A stretch of 64,000 nt of DNA from DASUGC01 sp035606665 (GTDB taxonomy: Bacteria; Acidobacteriota; Vicinamibacteria; Vicinamibacterales; SCN-69-37): positions 186,001 through 250,000 of the forward strand of contig DATNEY010000009.1 in NCBI GenBank assembly GCA_035606665.1, in the 5' to 3' direction. Every line of letters starts with the position of its first letter. The stretch's first letter is position 1. The position numbers were made by a program, and so were the translations under genes. Shown here one piece after another: positions 17,184 to 25,536 of this stretch. The notes beneath the pieces were generated by a model. The model searched no databases. It saw only the letters and a program-made list of their open reading frames with translations, and was not told the origin of the DNA.

Positions 17184-17830
17184 CAGACGGTCCTCGACTC
17201 GATGCCCGACGCGTAGATGTCGCTCCCGCGAATCGTCAGCAGGATTTTCAACAGCGGCCTCGGCGGAGGACCACCGGTCGGCCGGCCCGACCGAAGATCG
17301 AACAGTCCCTCGTGGCACGGACAATGGATGTCTCCGCGGTCAGGTCGTGGAATGACTGCGCACGAGAGGTGCGTGCACTTCTGGCTGTACGCGACGAACT
17401 CAGTCGCGGCCAGCCGGACGAGCACGCATGGATCGTGCTCACCGGGATAGTTGAAGACGAGGGTCGTCCCGATCGCAATCTGGTCGAGCGTCGCGATGCG
17501 CTGCATCCCGGCCAGTCCCTGACGTCTGCGGAACCAGTTCTCCACGGCGATCCAGAGCTGGCCCGCGGTCATCGCGGCGCTGATGAGGACGAGAAACTTC
17601 ATGAAGTCCCGCCGCTCGACGTACTGGTCCTGGGGCCAGTCGATGGGGAAGTCCTGCCGCCAGGCGGGCTGCACGTCAGGAGATCTGAAATCCGGCGGGA
17701 TCGTGATTTGTTCACGGCCGGCGATTGGCACGTACAGCTCCGCCGGTGCCGTGCCCGTGAGACCCTCGCGGCCGGGCGTGCTGACGCTCGGATCGAGCGC
17801 GCTCTTCGGATCGGGACGGTCGGCGCTCAT
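17183..17830 (-). CDS. Rieske [2Fe-2S] protein, membrane anchored
   Basis: 215 residues. One membrane helix (about 78-97) follows a twin-arginine-like YVERRDFMKFLVLISA segment, as in Rieske proteins exported by Tat. The cluster ligands are Cys152 and His154 (CTHLSC) and Cys170 and His173 (CPCHEG); Cys157 and Cys172 can form the usual disulfide. The long Pro-rich N-terminus is cytoplasmic. It overlaps its upstream neighbour by 4 bp. A Rieske centre next to a nitrate-reductase-like Mo-enzyme suggests a quinol-linked electron route not used by classic Nar or Nap. Confidence 0.88.
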   Translation of the reverse strand: MSADRPDPKSALDPSVSTPGREGLTGTAPAELYVPIAGREQITIPPDFRSPDVQPAWRQDFPIDWPQDQYVERRDFMKFLVLISAAMTAGQLWIAVENWFRRRQGLAGMQRIATLDQIAIGTTLVFNYPGEHDPCVLVRLAATEFVAYSQKCTHLSCAVIPRPDRGDIHCPCHEGLFDLRSGRPTGGPPPRPLLKILLTIRGSDIYASGIESRTV

Positions 17831-18516
17831 CGCGGCAACTCCACGTCGGCAAAGGGATCGGACTCGTTCCGGTCGGCAGTTTCACCCGTGCCCGCCGGAT
17901 TGGCGACGACCTTCAGCATCCTCGGTCGCGGACGTTCTTCCAGCGCTGCCGTCACGTCGACGTGCGCGGTGCGGGTCGAGAGGTCGCGCGGCACCATCAC
18001 CTGTACCTGCGTCGTAATCGTCTGAGCGCCGAACTGAAATCGATTGATTGGCTGCGACTGCGGCCGAAGCTGCTGGATCTCCTCGAGCGTGCCGAAGAAC
18101 AACGCCTGGCTCGGGCACACGGTTGCGCACATGGGTTTCTTGCCCACACTCGTGCGGTCGTAGCACATGTCGCACTTCATCATGATCTTGCGGTCTTCGT
18201 GGACTTCCGGCACTCCGAACGGGCACGCGACCACGCAGTTGCCGCACGCGATGCACCGTGGCCGCCGCGCCGACTGCACGACGCCGTCGGCCGTGCGCTT
18301 GATCGCATCGGCGGGGCACACCTCCGCGCAGGTCGGTTGCTCGCAGTGCATGCAGACCACCGGCACGGTCTGCGTGCTCTCGGCGCGTTCGACAAACTCG
18401 AGGTGAATCATCGATTCGCCGCGATGCGTATCGCATTCCGTGCACGCGTGCAGGCATGCCTGGCAACCAATGCACCGGCTGGGATCGATGAAGAAGTGCA
18501 GGTGCCCCGGCTTCAC
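17827..18516 (-). CDS. four-cluster ferredoxin-type electron-transfer subunit (DmsB/NrfC/HybA family)
   Basis: About 229 residues with cysteine groups CIGCQACLHAC, CMHCEQPTCAEVC, CIACGNCVVACPFG and KCDMC...MCATVCP, enough for four [4Fe-4S] clusters, as in DmsB-like subunits of Mo-enzymes. The C-terminal 60 residues are unassigned. The GTG at 18516 overlaps the TGA of the Mo-enzyme gene (GTGA), which marks the start and shows translational coupling. It should carry electrons between the Mo-enzyme and the membrane or Rieske partner. Confidence 0.88.
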   Translation of the reverse strand: MKPGHLHFFIDPSRCIGCQACLHACTECDTHRGESMIHLEFVERAESTQTVPVVCMHCEQPTCAEVCPADAIKRTADGVVQSARRPRCIACGNCVVACPFGVPEVHEDRKIMMKCDMCYDRTSVGKKPMCATVCPSQALFFGTLEEIQQLRPQSQPINRFQFGAQTITTQVQVMVPRDLSTRTAHVDVTAALEERPRPRMLKVVANPAGTGETADRNESDPFADVELPR

Positions 18517-20786
18517 TGCTGCGCCTCGTGCGTGGTGGCGTAGGCCGGTGGCGCGGCGGCCCTGGTCACACGGCAGCCGCACACCTTGTATTGCGGGATC
18601 TTGCTGATCGGGTCCTGTGCGGCAACCGTCACCTGGTTCGGGCTCTTCGGGCCGGGCCAGTGGTACGGAATGAACACCGTATCCGGCCGGATCGTCGTGA
18701 CCACCATCGCGCGCACGGTAATGGCGCCTCGCCGCGTCTCCGCGGTAGCCCAGTCTCCGTCGGCGATTCCAAGTGACGCCGCCAGTCGCGGATGCATTTC
18801 GATCCGCGGCTCCGGGTACTGCTTGACGAGCGGGCCGATGCGCCGCGTCTGTGTGCCCGACAGGAACTGGCTGACGACGCGGCCGGTCGTCAGAAACACC
18901 GGGTATTCGGCACTGGCGTCGTCGACGGGGGCCCGGTAATCAGCGACGTTGAAGCGCGCCCGTCCGTCGGGAAAGTAGAAAGGCCCGGCGCCCTTGGCGA
19001 TGGGGTTGTAGCTGCCGTGTTCGAACAGCCGCGGCGTGCCCGGATGATCGGCGATCTTTTCACCGGTCCGCGGATCCTCGCTGTAGCAGGGCCAGAAGAC
19101 GCCCATCTCACGCTCGACTCTTTCCCAGGTGACGCCTGAGTAGTCGGCGACGCCTCCCTTGCTGGCAACGCGGAGCTCCTCAAAGATCTCGTGAGCCGAT
19201 TCGAACGTGAATCCGTGCGGTCGTCCCAGCGCGAGCGCGACGTCCTGAATGATTCGCCAGTCCTCACGCGACTCGCCCGGACAGGTAACGGCCTTGTTGA
19301 TCTTGATAATGCGGCCTTCGACCTGCGTGACCGTCCCCTCGTCTTCTTCGTGAAGGCTGCCGGGCAGCACGACGTCCGCGTGCCTGGCCGTGTCGTTCAG
19401 AAAAAAGTCGATCGAGGTGTAGAACTCCAGCTTCTCGAGCGCCCGCGTGATGAATGAGTTGTCGGGCAGCGAGACCTTGGGATTGAAGCAGATGGAGATC
19501 AGCCCTTTGATCTCGCCTGCGTCGATCTTCCGGAACATCTCGTAGGCGTCCACGCCCGGGCCCGGCAGGTCGCGTTCCTCGATCCCCCAGACGCCGGCAA
19601 CGTACCGCCGATGGTCCGGATTGCTGATGTCGCGCCACCCGGGCAGCTGGTCGCATTTCTGGCCGTGCTCGCGGCCGCCCTGTCCGTTCGCCTGACCGAC
19701 GATGGTGCCGTAGCCGCTCTTGGGTTTGCCGATGCGGCCGGACGCGAGCACGAGATTGATCGTGCCCAGGGCGTTCTGCACGCCATTCGAGTGATGCTCG
19801 ATGCCGCGCGCATGAAACAGGAAGCTGGTCTTGGCGGTGCCCCACCACTCCGCAGCCTGCATCAGCGACCGGGCCGGCACGCCAGTCACCTCTGCTGTAC
19901 GTGCGAGCGTCCACTCGCGGCAGTAGTCAGCGACGGCCTCGAAGCCGACGGTGTGCGCTTCGATGAAGTCGCGATCGATCCACCCGCGCTCGATCATGAT
20001 CTGCAGCACGCCGGCAAAAAGCGCGGCGTCGCGGCCGGGTTTCACCGGCAGATACAGATCGCAGGTCCGCGCCACGGGCGTGATGCGCGGATCCTGCACG
20101 ATGATTTTCGCGCCCTGCTCGCGTGCCTGCCAGATGTAGTTCGTGGTGATCGGTGAGCACTCGGCCACGTTGGAGCCCGCCACCCAGATCACGTCGGTGC
20201 CGACCATGTCGGACCAGGGATTCGTCGTGCGGTCGATGCCGAACGCCTTCTTGTTCGCGGCGCCGGCGCTGACCATGCAGAGGCGGCCGTTGTAGTCGAT
20301 GTACGGCGTCTTCAGGCAGACGCGCGCGAACTTTCCCAGCAGGTACGTCTTTTCCGTCGTCAGGCTGGCGCCACCGAGGACGCCGATTGAGGACGGGCCG
20401 TACGCCTTCTGAAGACGATCGATTTCGGAGGCGACTCGAGCGATCGCCGCGTCGTACGGCATCGCGCTGAAACCGGACGCGCTCGACGTGTCTCGCCGAA
20501 GCGCAGTGAGGAGACGATCCGGATGCGATCCCTGCAGGTATCGCTTGACACCTTTCGGGCACAGCATGCCGCGGTTGAACGGGAAGTCCTCCCACGGCTC
20601 GAAACCGATGACCTGGTTGCCGTGCACCTTGAGCTGGATGCCGCACTGCTGCCCGCAAAAACAGCAATGCGTCTTCACCAGGCGCTCGGGCTCGACACTC
20701 GTGGACAGACTGACGCCTGTCATCGAAGAGAGATGCGGGCCGTACTCCCTGATGATCGCGAGCTCGTCGACGGGAAGAGTTGCCAT
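18513..20786 (-). CDS. molybdopterin oxidoreductase, NasA/NapA-like (probable nitrate reductase)
   Basis: 757 residues. The N-terminal [4Fe-4S] site is Cys41-x2-Cys44-x3-Cys48 and Cys76 (MLCPKG). Cys170 in GRLCMVSAG aligns with the molybdenum-ligating cysteine of NapA/NasA (RLCMxSA), not with the Asp of NarG or Ser of DmsA. The bis-MGD regions (GSNVAECSPITTNYIWQ, GIEHHSNGVQNALGTINL) and the C-terminal molydopterin-binding domain are present. No Tat signal is seen, so a cytoplasmic enzyme is likely, as for NasA. Genomic partners are a NarK-type transporter, four-cluster ferredoxin and Rieske protein. Nitrate is the likely substrate, but other oxyanions cannot be excluded. Confidence 0.85.
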   Translation of the reverse strand: MATLPVDELAIIREYGPHLSSMTGVSLSTSVEPERLVKTHCCFCGQQCGIQLKVHGNQVIGFEPWEDFPFNRGMLCPKGVKRYLQGSHPDRLLTALRRDTSSASGFSAMPYDAAIARVASEIDRLQKAYGPSSIGVLGGASLTTEKTYLLGKFARVCLKTPYIDYNGRLCMVSAGAANKKAFGIDRTTNPWSDMVGTDVIWVAGSNVAECSPITTNYIWQAREQGAKIIVQDPRITPVARTCDLYLPVKPGRDAALFAGVLQIMIERGWIDRDFIEAHTVGFEAVADYCREWTLARTAEVTGVPARSLMQAAEWWGTAKTSFLFHARGIEHHSNGVQNALGTINLVLASGRIGKPKSGYGTIVGQANGQGGREHGQKCDQLPGWRDISNPDHRRYVAGVWGIEERDLPGPGVDAYEMFRKIDAGEIKGLISICFNPKVSLPDNSFITRALEKLEFYTSIDFFLNDTARHADVVLPGSLHEEDEGTVTQVEGRIIKINKAVTCPGESREDWRIIQDVALALGRPHGFTFESAHEIFEELRVASKGGVADYSGVTWERVEREMGVFWPCYSEDPRTGEKIADHPGTPRLFEHGSYNPIAKGAGPFYFPDGRARFNVADYRAPVDDASAEYPVFLTTGRVVSQFLSGTQTRRIGPLVKQYPEPRIEMHPRLAASLGIADGDWATAETRRGAITVRAMVVTTIRPDTVFIPYHWPGPKSPNQVTVAAQDPISKIPQYKVCGCRVTRAAAPPAYATTHEAQQ

Positions 20787-20792
20787 GATTTC

Positions 20793-23021
20793 TCAGTTCG
20801 CTCGCCAGAGCGCGCCCTGGGCCAGGCCGAACAGCGCGCGCCGGCACTTCGGACACACGTCCTGATAGTGCGTGCCGTCGGCGAGCTCGTAGCGGAATCC
20901 CAACTCGCGCTCGACGGCCGACAGATCGCGGACCATCATCGCCGGCGCAAACGGCTGTCCGCATCGTTTGCACGACGCCTGCTCGCCGCGTTTGCCGGCG
21001 TCCTGATAGAAGCTCACGCCGAGCTGGGCGGGCCGCTGGAAGATGTGAAAGAGCTTTCCAAACGGCAGCCAGAGCAGCGTCACGATGACCGTCACCGCGT
21101 GGAGGATGGCCAGGAACTCGTAGGCGTAACCTCTCATCCACGTGTAACTTGCGGTCAGCATCAGCCCGGTGACGCTGATCGCGAACAGCAACAGCAGCGG
21201 CAGGATGTCCTGGCCGAATTGCTGCACCGCCGCGGCGCCGTGATCGATCATCCGCCGCCTGAACGCGAGCAGGACGCCTCCAATCACCAGGAATGCAGAC
21301 CAGACGAGTCCGTGGAAAACCACGAACGCGAGGGCCGATTCCACCGGGAAGTCCTGCATCGGAATCCCGAACATGAACGCGCGGTACATCGTGAGATCGC
21401 CCGGCACCGTCTCAAAGTGAATCCATCCCCACACCAGCGGGAACGTAATGGCCGCCGCGAGGATGCAGCCCCACATGATCAAAGCGTGTGCGAGGCCGCG
21501 GAAACGGCCGCGGCGGAAGATGAATCGATTTGCGACCACGTCTACCGCGACCCGCCGGGCAAGAGTCACTGTGTTGCGCGCGAACCAGCGCCGCGCGAAA
21601 AACATCTGCCAGCCGCGCCGCCAGTAGAGCCGCGTCGGTGGCCGCTCGATCCACATCGCATAGCGGTATGAGATTCCGAACACGGCGAACAGCGTCGCGA
21701 AGGTGTACGCGACAAGCGCCGCGTCGAAGTGCTGCAACCGGCGCGAACCAACGACGATGGCGGCCGCAAGGGTGAACGTCATGAGCGTGGCCCAGGCACC
21801 GGCCTTGATTCGATCGATCTGACCCTGCAGCGCCTGTGGAAGCGCGGCCCGCCAGGCGACATCGGCCGGATGGAACACGCGACGATTCAGGTACCGAAGC
21901 GTGAGCGCGGTTGCCGAGAGCAGCACGAATCCCGGCCAGACGATCCCGAGCGTGTCGCGGAAGACACCGAGCAGCAGCGGCGGGAAGAATCCGCCGAGTC
22001 CGCCCAGCGCGCCGACAAGACCCGTGACTGTGCCTGTCTCCTTGGGAAAGTGCTCGGGCACCAGCTTGAACACCGCGCCGTTGCCGAGTCCCATCAGCGC
22101 CGCGCAGGCCAGCGCGCCGACGGTGAACGGCAGCATCGACGGCCATGCGAGCAGCCACGCAAATACCGCCACGCCGCCGAAGACCCAGGAGAGCACCTGT
22201 GAACCGCCGATCCGATCGGCAAGCCAGCCGCCAATCGGCCTCACGAAGGTCGCGACCACGACGAAGCCCGCGGCCCGGAAGCCGGCATCAGCGGGCGTGA
22301 GACCGAACTGGGTGCGTAGAAGCGTTGGCAGATAGATCGAGAACGCGACAAATCCGCCGAAGGTCAGAAAGTAGAACGCGCCGAGCAGCCACGCGATGGG
22401 TGACGTTCGCAGTACGCGAACCATCGTGCCGGCGCCGGCAGGACGAACGACGCCCGGAGGATTTCGGGCGAGCGTGACAAACACCACCGCCCACGCGACC
22501 AACAGCACGGCCATTGCCTGGAACACACGCTGCCAGCCGAATGCGGCCGCCGCCACGGGTCCGACAAAAACCGCGAGCGATTGGCCGAGCGTGCCCATTC
22601 CGTAGATGCCCAGCGTCGTTCCCTGGGTTCCTGGCGCTGACCAGCGCGAAACGAACGCTACACCGATGGAGAACGCCGCGCCTGCAAGCCCGACGAGAAA
22701 TGCGGCCGCGAGCAGGGATCCGTAACTCGACGTGAAGGGAACCACCGCCGCGGCAACCGCGGACACGAGCAGCAGGCCCGTGAACATCAGCCGGCCCCCG
22801 AAGCGATCCGTGAGCATGCCCATCGGCAATCGCGCCAGCGCGCCGAGCAGCACGGGCACGGCGACGAGCAGCGCGGTCTGCGACGCGGTGAGGCGGTAGA
22901 GCTGGCTGAAAACCGATGCCAGGCCTCCGATCAGTCCCCAGGCGGCAAACGTGATGAGGAAGGAGAGCGTCGCCAGAACCAACGCACGTCGAGCGCCGCG
23001 TTGCTCCGATGGTTCACGCAT
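20793..23021 (-). CDS. NarK-type MFS transporter fused to a NarI-like membrane anchor and a Zn-ribbon
   Basis: 742 residues in three parts. Residues 1-400 form a 12-helix MFS domain of nitrate/nitrite-porter type, with glycine-rich segments near ALVGLAGAAFSIGVAF and GLVGALGGLGGF. Residues 425-660 form a second membrane domain with several helices and His residues placed as haem-b ligands (RGLAHALIMWG, VVFHGLVWS, LAILHAVTVIVTLLWLPFGKLFHI), like NarI or related quinol-oxidising subunits. The last 60 residues have two CxxC pairs (CKRCG and CPKC) like a zinc ribbon or rubredoxin. The ATG at 23021 was chosen because the MFS domain begins there. The fusion joins substrate uptake and electron supply in one protein. 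Confidence 0.8.
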   Translation of the reverse strand: MREPSEQRGARRALVLATLSFLITFAAWGLIGGLASVFSQLYRLTASQTALLVAVPVLLGALARLPMGMLTDRFGGRLMFTGLLLVSAVAAAVVPFTSSYGSLLAAAFLVGLAGAAFSIGVAFVSRWSAPGTQGTTLGIYGMGTLGQSLAVFVGPVAAAAFGWQRVFQAMAVLLVAWAVVFVTLARNPPGVVRPAGAGTMVRVLRTSPIAWLLGAFYFLTFGGFVAFSIYLPTLLRTQFGLTPADAGFRAAGFVVVATFVRPIGGWLADRIGGSQVLSWVFGGVAVFAWLLAWPSMLPFTVGALACAALMGLGNGAVFKLVPEHFPKETGTVTGLVGALGGLGGFFPPLLLGVFRDTLGIVWPGFVLLSATALTLRYLNRRVFHPADVAWRAALPQALQGQIDRIKAGAWATLMTFTLAAAIVVGSRRLQHFDAALVAYTFATLFAVFGISYRYAMWIERPPTRLYWRRGWQMFFARRWFARNTVTLARRVAVDVVANRFIFRRGRFRGLAHALIMWGCILAAAITFPLVWGWIHFETVPGDLTMYRAFMFGIPMQDFPVESALAFVVFHGLVWSAFLVIGGVLLAFRRRMIDHGAAAVQQFGQDILPLLLLFAISVTGLMLTASYTWMRGYAYEFLAILHAVTVIVTLLWLPFGKLFHIFQRPAQLGVSFYQDAGKRGEQASCKRCGQPFAPAMMVRDLSAVERELGFRYELADGTHYQDVCPKCRRALFGLAQGALWRAN

Positions 23022-23041
23022 GAATGAGGTCCGAGATCCCC

Positions 23042-23434
23042 TCAGAGTCTGACACGTGTTGCCAGCGCCGGCGCGACAAGCGTCGCTAGAAGAACAAGCG
23101 GCCAGATGCGGCCTTTGAGAACGTTGTAGTCGGACAGAATGACCGGCCACGGCGTGCCGAACAGGTAATGACCTGCAAGGAACTCGAACGCCACAGTCAG
23201 GGCGAACCAGTAAATGCCGATCCCCCAGGGATTGAGATCACCGGTGGGACCGATCCATCCGATGGTCAGCCAGGCAACCACGATGACCGCGGCTGAAAGC
23301 ATGAGCGTCGAAATGACGTGTCCCACCGCATCTCCCAATCGCGGAATCAGGATGCCCTGGCGGAATGCACCGTTCGCAATCGCAATGACGAGAATCCCGG
23401 ACCAGATCGCCGTGGAGCGAGCAAGGACGGTCAT
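23042..23434 (-). CDS. small four-helix membrane protein, first gene of the nitrate-reductase-like operon
   Basis: 130 residues, hydrophobic throughout, with about four helices (AIWSGILVIAIANG, TLMLSAAVIVVAWLTIGWIG, IYWFALTVAFEFLAGHYLFG, WPLVLLATLVAP). The motif GHYLFGTPWxVILxDYNVLKGRIW is like that of small conserved membrane proteins in many bacteria, of unknown role. The ATG at 23434 is used because a sigma-54 promoter candidate would start transcription at about 23437; a longer start at 23452 would lie upstream of that. It is 20 bp from the NarK-NarI fusion. Confidence 0.6.
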   Translation of the reverse strand: MTVLARSTAIWSGILVIAIANGAFRQGILIPRLGDAVGHVISTLMLSAAVIVVAWLTIGWIGPTGDLNPWGIGIYWFALTVAFEFLAGHYLFGTPWPVILSDYNVLKGRIWPLVLLATLVAPALATRVRL

Positions 23435-23447
23435 ACTCGCGGCAAAG

Positions 23448-23463
23448 AGCAACAGCCATACCG
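23448..23463 (-). promoter_or_regulatory. sigma-54 promoter candidate for the nitrate-reductase-like operon
   Basis: Minus-strand CGGTATGGCTGTTGCT matches 10 of 12 consensus positions, including TTGCT, with the 10-bp GG-GC spacing. Confidence 0.5.
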
Positions 23464-23545
23464 GGCCGGCTGGATCAGTTTCCGGTGCGAATGTGCGGCA
23501 CTGGACGGCTCCGGCCCCAGCATTGGTGCGGGTTCTTGCGCGAGT

Positions 23546-23559
23546 GCGGGATTTTCCCC
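23546..23559. promoter_or_regulatory. putative enhancer dyad between kinase gene and nitrate-reductase-like operon
   Basis: GCGGGATTTTCCCC has one mismatch to GCGRR-N4-YYCGC. Its centre is 103.5 bp upstream of the -12 C of the minus-strand promoter, three helical turns beyond the basic spacing of about 73 bp. Confidence 0.45.
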
Positions 23560-23586
23560 AAGGGACTAGACTCGCACCTGACTTCA

Positions 23587-25041
23587 GTGGTGTCGAACAG
23601 CCTCTTCCAGCCCGAGGATGCCGAGCGCGTCCTCGCGGCCATCCTGGACACGTCAGAAGACGCCATCGTGGGTGTCGACATATCCGGCAGAATCGTCGCC
23701 TGGAGTCAGGGCGCCCAGCGGATGTACGGCTATTCGGCCGACGAAGTCATCGGCCGCCCGGTGGCCATGCTGGTGCCCGCGGACCATCCCGATGAAGCCG
23801 GCGCACTCGTACGCCGGCTTGCCGCGGGTGAATCCGCCGAAGCGAACGATACGGTACTCGTCTCGAAGCACGGCAGCCGGATCGAGGCCTCGCTGACTGT
23901 GACGCCGATTCGCGACGCCGCCGGTCGCGTCGCGGGCGGGGTGCTGATCACGCGGAACCTCACCGGCGAACGCCGTGCAGATCGGGCTGTCAGGAGCGGC
24001 GAGGCCCGCTGGCAGTCGATCGTCGAGTCCGCGGTCGACGGCATCATCACGATCGATCACCGCGGACGTGTGGACTCCTTCAATCCGGCCGCCGAGCGTC
24101 TGTTCGGTTATCGGAGCGACGAAGTGATTGGGCGCAACGTCTCGATGCTCATGCCCGTGCCCTATGCGGCCGAACACGACCACTACATCAAACGCTACAT
24201 CGACACACGTGAGGCCAGGATCATCGGGATTGGCCGCGAGGTTACGGGTCGCCGCAAGGACGGCACGACGTTCCCCATGCATCTTTCGGTCGGCGAGGCG
24301 TCGATCGACGGCGAAGCCAGATTCACCGGAATCGTGAAGGATTTGACCGACCGCGTCGCTCTTGAATCCAAGCTGCGCGAGGAGTCAGGACTCGCGCGCA
24401 TCGGGGAGCTTGCGGCCGTGCTGGCCCACGAAGTGAAGAATCCGCTCGCCGCGGTGAGCGGCGCGGTTCAGATGATCTCAGAGATCCTGCCGGCAGATAG
24501 CGACGAGCGGCAGATCACCGCCGAGATTCTCAACAGGCTCGACGGCTTGAGCGCACTCATGGGCGATCTCCTCCTCTACGCCCGTCCTCCCCGTCCAAGT
24601 CCTGTTGCCATCGATGGCCTCGAACTGGTGAACGGTTTGATCGCGTTCTTCCGCCAGGATCCCGAGTGGCGCGGACTCGACGTCGAGGTCCGCGGCACGG
24701 CCCAGGTGTGCGCCGATCCCGAGCTTCTGAAGATCACACTCCAGAACCTGCTCTTGAACGCCGCGCAGGCGATGCACGGCCGCGGGCGCCTCGAGGTTGA
24801 GCTTGGCCACAGCGGTCGTTTTGTGTACGTGGAAGTCACCGACGCCGGGCCGGGGATCTCGGCCGACGACCGGGACCGGGTGTTCACGCCTTTCTTCACG
24901 ACCAAGGCTCGTGGCACGGGACTCGGGCTTGCCACGGTGAAGCGCATCGCCGAAGCCCATGGCGGCGATATCTCGATCGCACAGACCTCTTCGACCGGCA
25001 CGACCATGCGGTTGACCCTGCCCATGGCCGAGGAGAGGTAG
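23587..25041 (+). CDS. PAS-PAS sensor histidine kinase with FixL-type haem PAS domain
   Basis: 484 residues from GTG 23587; an in-frame GTG/ATG at 23485/23491 would be longer, but the region carries the enhancer dyad. PAS1 spans about 12-130 and PAS2 about 137-256. PAS2 has the FixL haem-pocket pattern EHDHYIKRY...IIGIGREVTGRRKDGTTFP: His197, Arg203 and Arg217 align with the haem-ligand His200, Arg206 and Arg220 of Bradyrhizobium FixL. A HisKA domain with LAHEVKNPL (His281) and an ATPase domain (NLLLNAAQAM, DAGPGIS, FTPFFTTKARGTGLGLA) follow. No membrane helix, so a soluble oxygen (or NO/CO) sensor. It heads a three-gene regulator operon with a receiver and an NtrC-family activator. Confidence 0.87.
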   Translation: MVSNSLFQPEDAERVLAAILDTSEDAIVGVDISGRIVAWSQGAQRMYGYSADEVIGRPVAMLVPADHPDEAGALVRRLAAGESAEANDTVLVSKHGSRIEASLTVTPIRDAAGRVAGGVLITRNLTGERRADRAVRSGEARWQSIVESAVDGIITIDHRGRVDSFNPAAERLFGYRSDEVIGRNVSMLMPVPYAAEHDHYIKRYIDTREARIIGIGREVTGRRKDGTTFPMHLSVGEASIDGEARFTGIVKDLTDRVALESKLREESGLARIGELAAVLAHEVKNPLAAVSGAVQMISEILPADSDERQITAEILNRLDGLSALMGDLLLYARPPRPSPVAIDGLELVNGLIAFFRQDPEWRGLDVEVRGTAQVCADPELLKITLQNLLLNAAQAMHGRGRLEVELGHSGRFVYVEVTDAGPGISADDRDRVFTPFFTTKARGTGLGLATVKRIAEAHGGDISIAQTSSTGTTMRLTLPMAEER

Positions 25042-25130
25042 AGCTGGCGTGATTCTTGAAACACAGATAGCGCATGACGCTCGGATCGGCGTACGGACCG
25101 CTCAGATGGCCTGCAAACCCGGCTAGTCCG

Positions 25131-25523
25131 ATGCCGGTTTCTTCCCGATCCGGTGAGAATTCCCCGATTCGCAGGGTCCTCGTCGTCGACGACGAGCCGC
25201 TCATCCGGTGGTCGCTCCGGACGGGCCTGAGCCGGCGCGGCCATCAGGTGGCGGAGGCCGCCGACGGTGCGAACGCGCTGAAGCTGCTCTCGGCCGATCC
25301 GGAGCAGTTCCACGTCGTCCTCCTTGACTACCGTCTGCCCGATCGACAGGATTTGTCTCTGCTGCGCGATGTCCGCCGCACGTGTCCCTCGTGCGCCGTG
25401 ATCATGATGACGGCCTTCGCCGACGAGCAGATGCGCGCTGAAGCGTTGGCCTGTGGCGCCAGGGCGGTGATTGACAAGCCGTTTCAAGTGGCTGCCGTCA
25501 TTTCGATGGTGGAATCCGAATGA
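25131..25523 (+). CDS. single-domain response regulator (receiver only)
   Basis: 130 residues: acidic pocket VLVVDDEP, phospho-acceptor Asp66 in LLDYRLPD, Thr in MMTAF, and Lys in IDKPF. No output domain. An upstream start at 25074 would add 19 residues without homology. Placed between the kinase and the NtrC-like gene (14 bp before its ATG), it may act as a phosphate sink or relay. The shared wording of its N-terminus with the NtrC-like receiver (VDDExLxRWSL) suggests gene duplication. Confidence 0.88.
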   Translation: MPVSSRSGENSPIRRVLVVDDEPLIRWSLRTGLSRRGHQVAEAADGANALKLLSADPEQFHVVLLDYRLPDRQDLSLLRDVRRTCPSCAVIMMTAFADEQMRAEALACGARAVIDKPFQVAAVISMVESE

Positions 25524-25536
25524 GGCACAGGACCAT

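Noticed and set aside
19927..21141. 404-codon minus-strand frame across the Mo-enzyme and NarK-NarI genes
   Set aside because: Shifted-frame shadow of two well-supported genes; Arg-rich with no domain.
23524..23541. Sigma-54-like site (TTGGTGCGGGTTCTTGC) facing the FixL-like kinase gene
   Set aside because: GG and GC are 11 bp apart, not 10, which sigma-54 promoters do not tolerate well. I therefore do not claim autoregulation of the kinase operon.
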